Position numbers and translations under genes: made by a program | Part shown: piece by piece, positions 47,931-57,563 of the stretch | Layout of the letters: each line of letters opens with the position of its first letter | How positions within the stretch are numbered: position 1 is the stretch's first letter | Source of the DNA: Selaginella tamariscina | Taxonomy: Eukaryota > Streptophyta > Lycopodiopsida > Selaginellales > Selaginellaceae | Assembly: GCA_003024785.1 (NCBI GenBank) | Contig: PUQB01000022.1 | Coordinates: 752,001-816,000 of the forward strand | Reading direction: 5' to 3' | Length of the DNA stretch: 64,000 nt | Notes under the pieces: generated by a model | Database searches by the model: none | Told to the model about the DNA's origin: nothing | Seen by the model: only the letters and a program-made list of their open reading frames with translations

Positions 47931-48412
47931 GCTATAGTCCCATTTCCTAATAATTAGCAATTTTAGCTATTTAATTAGCATTTTTCTAATATTAAAGGAA
48001 TATTCTTTAGAATATATGATTGAAAAGAGAATATTCTTTAGAATATTCTATTTTGTATTCTACCCTTTAATAAATTATAGCATTCATTGAACAAAAATTA
48101 ATAACATTATAAAGTAGAATGTATTAAATTATATATATTGCCTAATAACAATTAAGGAAGAGCATAAGAGGTACATTATATAAATATTGATGTTGTTATT
48201 AAAATATTAATATTTAAAATATAACATTATTAATTAAAAATTTGTAGTAGATAAATATATATAAAATCCTTATAATAATATAGTCAATCTTCCATATCAT
48301 TTTTTAAAATTTATATATAGTTAAGTATACAATTTGGTACTATTATTAAAGAGTTTATTAATTTATGAATATAAATATATGATATTTTATAATTTTGTAA
48401 TTGCTTTAAGCT
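47931..48412. other. Left subterminal AT-rich DNA of T
   Basis: The first about 100 bases are shared with both MITEs, and after that it is AT-rich without coding. GAATATTCTTTAGAATAT-type inverted motifs occur at about 47999-48047. Confidence 0.6.
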
Positions 48413-51400
48413 TCAGAAAACATACTTCCCTGCTGCAGTTTTGTTAATCGTGACTTTATCAACGCTTCTTGACATCCACCCATATCGAATGGATTTAACA
48501 TTTATAAAACATGCTGGGTCTTTTTGATTGGGAGACCATGTTTTCTCTAGGCATCCATTATATCTTTCGCCTCCTTCTCGTGTCGCCTTTTTTGTGGTTT
48601 GAACCATGCAACCTTAACAATACTATTTTTTGTGATTACTTCAGGTGTGTCGATAATTTGACCCATCCAAATAGGCTGATTATATGACGCATCTGGAGTA
48701 ATGAGAACCATCATTAGTTTTTGAAGATCCTTGCAGCAATCAAAGTATGCTTTAGGTTTTTGGTTCCTTTGTCCAACAAAATGTGGGGTTTGCACTTCCA
48801 CATCACTACTGGCTTCTATGTCGTCTGTGCTCAGTGATGTCATTTCAATCTCCTCTCGCCACCTTGTTTTAGGCCAAAAAGGGTGTTGCAATTCTGTACT
48901 TGTGACAGTAGGCCCTTCCAACTCTCGAACAACAGTCTCCCAATAGTTGACCACATGCTTATATAGTTCTGAGTAACCAGTTGCCTTATCAGAATTCTTT
49001 GCATCGATTTTTGAACCCATGCCACATATTTTTTGATGCCATCAATAATAACCTCTTGTTCCTTGAGCTGGGCACTCAATGGAATAGGGTCTGGTTGTCC
49101 TTCTGGGAGAAGTGGCTTTCCATCCTCTCCACTTTTGAAGAGCATTAACCCTCTTTCGGTAACCACTCATGCTCTGATGGCCGTAACTTGTACTGCATAA
49201 TAGGTATACCATCTCGTATGGAGAAAAAAATTGTAGCGGCACAAGGTGACCAACTAAAGAATCACTCCCTTCTTTTATATACTCCTTGAGAAATTTTTTG
49301 AAGTCTGGCACCTCAGTCACAAGCAAAGCACAACTTTTTTTGGAGATGCAATTTTCAAAAAGATTCATCATATGCGGTAAGGTAAGTGCACTTGTCCTTT
49401 TTGTAGAGTTGGAGACCTTGCTGAAGAACGCATCAATATCTTCATGAGTGTGACCAACCATAAGGAAACTGAGCGTGATTGTTTCAAACACACCTTTGGC
49501 AACAAGCATTGACAAGTATGCTAGCACATATCTAGAAAATAAAAGTAAGTATGAGCTTGAGAAACCCTTAAGTAAAATGATTTACCTATTTTTGTTCTCG
49601 CCTGCACAATTATCCATCTGTAAAAGCAAATGACGAGGAAGCTTATTTGATGTTGAGGACACATGTACACTATTTGAGCTAGATCCCTCCACTGAACCTG
49701 AACTCTCAACAGGGCCATTTGTTTTTTGTGCAGGTTGCTGACAATGCCTCTCATATTCCCAAGTAGCCTCAAGTGCAGATGTGTTCATGAGAGCATTATG
49801 TAAAGGTTGAAGGTGTTGTTTCTTCACTTTGAGATCACTGATAGGACTTGTCTGTGAGTGGGCTTCAAGGTTTCTGAAACACATGGCTAACGACCCAATA
49901 GTGAAATTGGAGTCGCTAGACCAATGTGGAAGTGAAAAGTGTCCATATGACTCACAACCGTGTCCATGTGTTAGCACACACTGTCAATGAAATCGGAAGT
50001 TTCATGACATTTCCAAGGCACTTTGGTGTTGCAAAGAGCTTTGGAATGCTGGTCTTTGAATGATCCATCTTGTCATGGATCAAGCACAGGTACTCTGATG
50101 GGCGTGACAACAGAAAGCATGCGGTGTGCATAGTACTGAGACCGGCAAGTTTGTTGTGCAATCATGTGGGCCTCCATCTTCCTTTGAATGGTAGTGATCT
50201 CCACCAAGGTTTTTGCACAAGCCTCTGCAGCCTTCAATGATGTACAAGTGTCACACTTAGAAAAGCTAGAGTGTTTTGCAATCTCCACATCCTTAAAATG
50301 AGTATTCCATATGTTGTTGAAGGTACCAGTGCAGATTGCTTGGAGCCCCATCAAACTGAGGCACTTGTTCACATGTTCACACAGTTTCAATTGAGTGTAG
50401 ATTGAAGGTAAAACCTTGAGATTTTCCCTGACCCCTGCATTTGTGGTTCGGCATTTGTGAGGCATCCTGTCTGCATTTGCTTCCACAAAAGCCTTGAGTA
50501 TCTCTATGGCTGCCATGATGTGAGAGCGGGTTTTGACCAAGCAGTGTTCCCATGAACTGAGGTTCGCGCTCCATCTAGCCACTCATCCCTCCGACGGTAG
50601 AACGTGGTCTTTGGGATCCCGTATATACTGTACCAAGCTTTGAAGCAGATGGCCACCTTATTAAATACCATGGATGTACTCTGATAACCTGTGTCCGAGG
50701 CCATTCCATCAATACACCCAGTTAGTGCAGCATATACAAACTCATGCCTTTGCTTTTGGGTGAGCATACGAAAGACATGTCTACATTGGGTAATTTCATT
50801 CCGGTCTGCCATCTGACAACACTTCTTCTTGCAACAGTCAATCGTGGAAATGCTCGTAACACTTTCGGAAGATGTAGGATCCATCTTTACCCTCTTGCTG
50901 AAACTTGCAGGGGAAGATCTACAACCCATGAATCGCCTTTTTCTTACAATAGGACCAATGCAAGGAACCTCTTCAAATATGAGTTGTTCTTCCGGGTTGT
51001 TATTATTGAAATCCAACCCAGAATATGTTGAACCATCTTGCCGTCTTAATTCAGATGTTCGCCACCTCACGAGGGATCCAGGATACAATGTGCCATTAGG
51101 TGAAACCTCTGTCACAACTACACCCACGAAGTCGGACCCTAGTTTCTCTTCTGACACTGCTTCCATTGGATTTATAGCTGTGATGATGCCTCTTCCGACT
51201 TCAATCTCACGAAGAAAGAGAATCACCTCATCCATCACAGCAGGCAAGCCATCATCTGGTAAACTCGTGCTACTATTTGTTTGTGACTCTGCATATTCTG
51301 TGTCAGCCTTGACTTCATCCAAATTCCACAATACAGGAGAACCCTCCTCAAATTCCATTCCCAGAACCTCAACATGCTTGTAAATGGTGTTCACCCATAC

Positions 51401-51523
51401 GTACACACAAGATCCTTGGGCAATATTGTGACATGATGCATTATTATCTCGAACTTCCACAGTTCCAGTGCCAACTATCTCGTTGTTCCGAAGAAGACAT
51501 ACTTTATCTCCAGTATTAAACAT
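48413..51523 (-). pseudogene. T gene 1: DDE-transposase-like protein (DUF7869-like), frameshifted
   Basis: About 1,000 codons, probably starting MFNTGDKVCLLR at 51523 just after a splice acceptor. In order: an N-terminal domain (NEIVGTGTVE.., VYVWVNTIYKHVEV), a nuclear-looking basic linker, a helical region (AWYSIYGIPKTTFYRRRDEW, VHGN), a CX2C motif (FSKCDTC), then three acidic motifs: LIHDKMDHSK (about 50080), LLLQMDNCAGENKNR (about 49600) and FLMVGHTHEDIDAFFSK (about 49450). This spacing fits an RNase H-fold DDE transposase. A 54-base intron (49532-49585) is clear. One-base frameshifts near 50535, 50100, 49985, 49155, 49010 and 48545 break it. The role is inferred to be T's transposase. Confidence 0.75.
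49532..49585 (-). other. 54-base intron in T gene 1
   Basis: On the minus strand GTAAATC..TTTTCTAG lies between ..GAGAACAAAAATAG and ATATGTGCTAGC. Removal joins GENKNR to YVLAYL exactly within the conserved catalytic motif. Confidence 0.85.
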
Positions 51524-51529
51524 ATTGTC

Positions 51530-52490
51530 CTGCACATAAATAATTGTATTATTTATGATATCTGTTTATGCAATATTTCTAAGAAATCTGAATTACGGTT
51601 ACTTAATAATATGCATATGCAATAATACATAATTATGTTTAGAGATAATATCTCATGTTTGATTAATACAACTGATGGGCGGGATTAATCCCGCCCACGA
51701 ATCCCTCCGACGAGGAACGGTCGGCGGGATTAATCCCGCCGCCGACTCAACCCCTTCGGAGAGAGTCGGCGGGATTAATCCCGCCTTGGACTCCCTCCGA
51801 CAAGGAAGAGCCGGCGGGATTAATCCCGCCCCTCTCCTCCTCGGGGGAGTCCGGCGGGATTAATCCCGCCGACTCTCTCCGACGAGGAAGAGTCGGCGGG
51901 ATTAATCCCGCCGCCGCTCCCCTTCGGAGAGAGTCGGCGGGATTAATCCCGCCCACAATTCTTACGACGGGGAATGTGCGGGATTAAACCCGCACATAAC
52001 TCTCTCCAAAACTATGATTTCAAAGAGATCTCGGGATAAATCCTGTCCCCAAATCTTAAAACAGGGAAGTGGTGGCGAGATTAATCCCGCCACCCCTTCC
52101 CTGCCTCCTAAAATGGTTGGCGGGATTAATCCCGCCGACAACTCTTTCTAATAAATTCTGGTAACTCTTCATCAGTTGAGAAGGTTATCGGCGGGATTAA
52201 TCCCGCCACTCTTTTTCAGTGGCGGAGAAGCATTGCCCGAGAGATGGTGGCGGGATTAATCCCGCCACCTCTTCGAAGAGGCAAAAAGAAATGGCCGGAT
52301 TAATCCCGCCGCCCCGGTTAACCTAGAATATTAAGTTAAAAGGATATTTAAACGGGATAAATCCCTAACGGAATATATTATAATCCTAATGCATTCCTAA
52401 ACCCCTAAATTGTAATTTTAAGAGAGAATGTAAGAGAGTGAATCTTTATAAGTATTTTTAAATTTGTTTATAATACTTACTTGTAAACAG
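51530..52490 (-). other. Putative first intron of T gene 1, containing palindrome array 1
   Basis: The acceptor TTTATGTGCAG ends at 51530, five bases before the proposed ATG on the minus strand. A consensus donor (ACAA then GTAAGT) begins at 52490. The upstream stretch 52491-52665 has the T-rich, non-AT-only look of a leader exon. Only RNA evidence could confirm it. Confidence 0.4.
51675..52312. repeat. Palindrome array 1 (about 14 copies)
   Basis: Copies of the perfect 18-bp palindrome GGCGGGATTAATCCCGCC start near 51678, 51724, 51769, 51813, 51853, 51895, 51937, 52119, 52190 and 52246, with variants near 51977, 52031, 52073 and 52290. The first seven are 40-46 bp apart. Spacers differ but share CTCTCCGACGAGGAAGAG-like text. 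Both strands read GGINPA in one frame, which is a by-product of the palindrome. The array lies about 150 bases upstream of the gene 1 coding start. Confidence 0.93.
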
Positions 52491-54480
52491 CACTGAAGGC
52501 GCCGTGCTTTCCTATAAAGAATAGCACCCAATTTAATCTCGCTCCTGAGATGATCACTATGAAGAAAAAAGAAGATCTAAAGAGTGAAAAATACAGAAAT
52601 GAAGAAACCCTTGCCGGAGAAAGAACCAGATCTGAATTTGAGTGGGAAATTAAATGCATTTTCAAATTTACATGTCAGACCGACAATACATATGTCAGAA
52701 ATTCAAATTTTTTAAAAAGAACAGAAAATAAAATTTAAGATGAGTTGACACAAATATCCGACACTCTGACATATATACTCTCCAGTTCCAATGAGTATTT
52801 TAAAATTGCATTTAATGTTATTCAAGTGATTCAAGCTGTTTAATATTACGAAATTTTAGACTATATTCTACATTCTTAGTATTCAAGTATATTTATATTA
52901 TATATATATATATAATATATACTTATACAATAAATAAATTGATATATTATTATGTATCATTTAAAATATATTCATAGTCTGTTTATTATTATTATTTTCT
53001 TAATTACTCGAGTATTTAGTTTTCATTTCCTAGTATCAATGGGATATTCTTTAATATTTTATTAATATTTGAAGAATATTCTAATATTAAACCTGATTAT
53101 CATAATTAAATTAGTCTTGTTCTTAATTATTGCAGTAATTATTCTACATTTGTATATATTAATGGGATTTTCTCAATTAATTTGTTATTATTTCAAGAAT
53201 ATTCATGTGTTAAACCTTATTATCAATATTAAATTAATACACACTATGAACATATTTTAAATTATACATAATAATACATCATTTTATCTAATATATAGTC
53301 ATATATAGTTTTAATAATATATATATTAATATCATTTCCTTAATTACTTGAGTAATTAATCTTCTTTATATTAATGGGATATTCTTTATTTTTTCTTATT
53401 ATTCCAAGAATATTCCAATATTAAACATGATTATGATAATTAATTTAGTTAATTATTTGAGTACTTAATTTACATTTGTATATATTAATGGGATTTTCTC
53501 AATTAATTTCTTATTATTTCAAGAATATTTCATGTTAAACCTTTTTATCAATATTAAATTAATATATATTATTAAAACTATATATGGCTATATATTAGAT
53601 AAAATCATATATTATTATGTATAATTTAAAATATGTTCCTAGTGTGTTTATTAATATTATTTTCTTAATTATTCGATGTTTGTTTTGCACACATATATAA
53701 ACACAATCATAAATTTACACACGCATTACAAGAACTTACAAAAACACATATGCACACACATGCACAACCCTAAACCAAACTGAAGAAATAGGTTGCTTCT
53801 TTATTGAAAACATCATGTTCAACGCATGTATGATATATGTACTCAATCTGTGTGACTGTATGTAACACATTGAATTTACATGTGTAATATTTATATTAAG
53901 CTTGTTGGGAGCAAACCCTAAACCCTAAACCCTAAACCCTAATATGTAACACAATGAATTTACTCATGTAATATGTATGTATGTCTGTGTGTATACACGT
54001 GTGCATGTATATATGTGTACTCTGTATGTATATATGTGTACTTTCTGTCTTCTCTCATACATACACACCATGCATGATCCATGTTAATATGTACTGTCTC
54101 TCTTCTCTCAAACATATACACCATGCATGATCTATAATATGTACTCGGTCTCTCTAATATTATGTACTAATATGTGTGTATGTCTGTGTGTATACACGTG
54201 TGTATGTATATATTATGTGTATTAATATATGCAATGTGTATGTATGTATTGATACACATGAAACTTTAACACTCTCATGGACACACACATGTTAAATCCC
54301 TGCATGATTTATATTTTTGAGGTGTATGTGATACACCCACGCACACGCACGCGCTAATAATATAATGAAAGAATATTCGTTTAGGGCGAATCTATATTTT
54401 ATTCTTTTTAGGGTTTAAGTATATTCTCAGAAGGAATATTCTATTAGGGTTAATATATATTTTAATTCCTTTAGGGTTTA
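52321..54480. other. AT-rich core of T between divergent genes
   Basis: Repeated phrases such as 'ttaatgggatattcttta' and 'attaatgggattttctcaatt' recur at 53035, 53158, 53370 and 53485, pointing to an old tandem duplication of about 330-400 bp. No convincing coding region. If genes 1 and 2 have the leader exons proposed here, this is their shared upstream region. Confidence 0.5.
53913..53942 (+). repeat. Interstitial plant telomere-type repeat
   Basis: Four tandem copies of AAACCCT, the plant telomere unit. The same core (AACCCTAAA, a telo-box) is known in promoters of plant growth genes. Its position upstream of T gene 2 fits either reading. Confidence 0.8.
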
Positions 54481-54545
54481 GGTATATTCTTAGGGTTTCA
54501 AGAGGCGGCGGCTGTGAAATCGGCGGCGGCGGCTGTGCACACAGG
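54480..54545 (+). other. Possible leader exon of T gene 2
   Basis: A short GC-rich island (CGG repeats, 'ggcggcggctgtg') in AT-rich DNA ends with CACACAG followed by GTGAGA, a strong donor. An acceptor (TTATTTTGCAG) lies at 57514-57524, 40 bases before the ATG of gene 2. The intron between would hold the simple repeats and array 2. Confidence 0.35.
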
Positions 54546-54552
54546 TGAGATC

Positions 54553-54554
<2 letters not shown>

Positions 54555-54583
<29 letters not shown>

Positions 54584-54847
54584 ATATGTATAGGAGTGTG
54601 CGTATAAATTTATTTATTAGTTTTATCTCTCGCACACACACGCACACTCCTGTGTATGTATATGTGTGTGTGGGTGTGTGTTTGTTTATCTGTATGATTT
54701 TATTTGTTTCGCTCACACACGCATACACACGATATACATATACACATATATATATACCTATATACATATATACATACATATATTATGTGTACCAGTATCT
54801 GTAAATTTTTTTTATTGATCTATCTCTCCCACACACACGCACACTGC

Positions 54848-54898
<51 letters not shown>

Positions 54899-54963
54899 TA
54901 TGTGTACCAGTATCTGTAAATTTTTTTTTATTGATCTATCTCTCCCACACACACGCGCACTGC

Positions 54964-55023
<60 letters not shown>

Positions 55024-55730
55024 ATCAATGCATATTAACAAATAGTATACAACACTAGTTTATATATATGCTTATATATTCATATGGGTTATATATCTAT
55101 ATACACACATATATATATGTGTGTGTTTATCTGTATAATTTTATTTATTTATTAGTTTTATCTCTCGCACACACACGCACACTCCTGTGTATGTATATGT
55201 GTGTGTGTGTGTGTTTGTTTATCTGTATGATTTTATTTGTTTCGCTCACACACGCATACACACAATATACATATACACATATATATATACCTATATACAT
55301 ATATACATACATACAACACTAGTTTATATATATGCTTATATATTCACAGACTCTCTCTCTTTCTCTATAGATTATATATCTATATACACACATATATAGT
55401 GTGTGTTTATCTGTATAATTTTATTTATTTATTAGTTTTATCTTTCGCACACACACGCACACTCCTGTGTATATATATGTGTGTGTGTGTGTTTGTTTAT
55501 CTGTATGATTTTATTTGTTTCGCTCACACGCATACACACGATATACATATACACACATATATATACCTATGTACACACATATATTAGGTGTACCAGTACT
55601 GTATAATTTTATTTATTTATCTATCTCTTGCACACACACGTACACTCCTATACATACATACATACATACATATATATATATTATACACACACACATATAT
55701 ATATGTGTGTGTTTTTATCTCGCTAAGCCC
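54555..55730. repeat. TG/CA and TA simple repeats in longer tandem units
   Basis: (CA)n tracts at 54851-54884 and 54968-55000, plus (GT)n and (TA)n runs. A larger unit containing 'tttgtttatctgtatgatttta' and 'cgctcacacacgcatacaca' recurs near 54680, 55213 and 55493, so the block has expanded by duplication of units of about 280-530 bp. Confidence 0.85.
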
Positions 55731-55734
55731 CTCG

Positions 55735-57232
55735 AGCGGCGGGATTAATCCCGCCGAGGCCCTTCACGCAGGCTATGGGCGGCGGGATTAATCCCGCCGC
55801 TCTACGACAAACCGAAGAGCGGCGGGATTCATCCCGCCGCCCATAACCTGCGTGAGGGGCCTCGGCGGCGGGATTAATCCCGCCGCTCACCATGCCCTGC
55901 GCGGAATGCGGCGGGATTTATCTCGCCGGCAATGGCCTGTGTGAAGGTTCTAATGGGCGGGATTAATCCCGCCGGATTCCGCGCAGGGCATTTACAGGGA
56001 TGGGCGGCGGGATTAATCCCGCCGCCGAGGCCCCTCACGCAGGCCATGGGCGGCGGGATTAATCCCGCCGCTCTTCGGTTTGTCGTAGAGCGGCGGGATT
56101 AATCCCGCCGCCCAGGGAATTCACGCAGGACATGAACGGCGGGATTAATCCGGCCCCACGCTCATGCCCTTCGCGGAGGGCGGCGGGATTAATCCCGCCG
56201 CTCAGGCACTTCCGCAGGATATAAGCGGCGGGATTAATCCCGCCCCCCATCCCTGTTCAAAAATGCCGCAGCCAATATATATGTGTGAGCGCATGATTTA
56301 CGAGAGGGCGGCGGGATTAGCCTCCGAACCTTCATTACCCGGTGGCGAGATTAATCTCCGAACCTTCATTACCCCATTGGTATGTTGAATCAATCCCGAC
56401 TAACTCTGTCTGAGACGGAGAAGGTTTACAAAATACCAATGGAGGGAACTGAGAAGGGTGGTGGGATTAATTTCACCATCCCTTACATGGTGGGCGGGAT
56501 TAATCCCGCCGCGTACGCATGCCCTGCGCGGAATCGGGCGGGATTTATCCCGCCGCCATTGGCCTGCCTGAAGGGCCTAGGCGGCGGGATTAATCCCGCA
56601 AGATTTCGCACAGGGCATTGGCGTTCGGCGGGATTAATCCCGCCGACTAAGGCCCGAGTGAAGGGCCTGGGAGGCGGGATTAATCCCGCCGGACGCCAAT
56701 TCCCTCGGAATCGGGCGGGATTAATCCCGCCGCCATTGGCCTGTCTGAAGTGCCTAGGCGGCGGGATTAATCCCGCCCGATTCCGCGAAGGAATTGGCGT
56801 CCGGCGGGATTAATCCCGCCGCATAGGGACCGAGTGAAGGCCCTGGGCGGCGGGATTAATCCCGCCGAGTCTTCAATGCCTGTTGGAGGAATGAATCCCG
56901 CCACCCTTCCTTTGTTTTCTCCATTGGTGAGTCGGACCAATCCCAAACGTTTCTGTCTGAGACGTAGAAGGTTTTCAACATACCAATGGAGAGAATTGGG
57001 AAGGTGGGAAATTCATTTAACCATCACTTACATGGTGGGCGAGATTAATCCCGCCTCCTTTCTGGAGTCACTGAAGGGGTGTGAGAAATAAATCCTGCCC
57101 AGTTCTCTCTGAGACCGAGAAGGGTGGCAAGATTAATTCCGCACTCCCGTTCAAGGCCTCCAGAAAGGTGGCGAGATTAATCCCGCCCACTCTTTCAGGA
57201 GGCATTGAAGGGGTGGCGAGATTAATTTTATG
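55735..57232. repeat. Palindrome array 2 (about 28 copies)
   Basis: The same 18-bp palindrome as array 1, with about 20 near-perfect copies (for example 55738, 55781, 55864, 56004, 56050, 56091, 56180, 56494, 56626, 56715, 56804, 56850) and decayed ones (56308, 56343, 56457, 57039, 57125, 57168, 57211). Spacing is mostly 41-49 bp. Spacers recur in both orientations, e.g. CTCTACGACAAACCGAAGAG at 55800-55819 and its exact reverse complement at 56071-56090. The array ends about 330 bp before the gene 2 ATG. Confidence 0.93.
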
Positions 57233-57334
57233 TGAATATATATGTGTATTAGTATATATAAGTTGCATATCTCATTTTATTTACTTTTATCATCTTATCA
57301 TAATATTTCGAGTAAAAGCTAGGAATCTATGTAA

Positions 57335-57421
57335 AACTGTCCAGAGCTCACATTTGTGGTGGTTCTAAAACGAAATGTTATCTTTCTTTTGCACTAACAC
57401 AAATGTGAGCTTCGGACAGTT
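57335..57421 (+). other. Imperfect 24-bp inverted repeat upstream of T gene 2
   Basis: Arms at 57335-57358 (AACTGTCC..GCTCACATTTGTG) and 57398-57421 match at 22 of 24 positions around a 39-base loop. As RNA it would form a stable hairpin. It may lie in the proposed first intron. Function unknown. Confidence 0.7.
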
Positions 57422-57563
57422 AATTACGTCTACTTCTCTCTGTGTATTATTTTTGTATATTCGGGTTTATACAAGTGTGTGTGCGTTTTTATATAATTTA
57501 TATTTATAGTGTATTATTTTGCAGAAGGACGATTTGATCAAACAAGGAGATCGAGTCATTAGT

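Noticed and set aside
52477..52738. Small opposing open frames (62 codons each)
   Set aside because: No family resemblance, and the region is better explained as a leader exon or intergenic DNA of T.
54498..55791. Frames rich in THTHTY and YIYIYTH text
   Set aside because: They are translations of (CA)n, (TA)n and (GT)n simple repeats on both strands.
51675..57232. CRISPR-like array, or a protein of GGINPA repeats (open frames of 60-143 codons on both strands)
   Set aside because: The repeats are palindromes inside a plant transposon, the spacers are related and inverted copies of each other, and there are no cas genes. GGINPA simply translates the palindrome in one frame on either strand.
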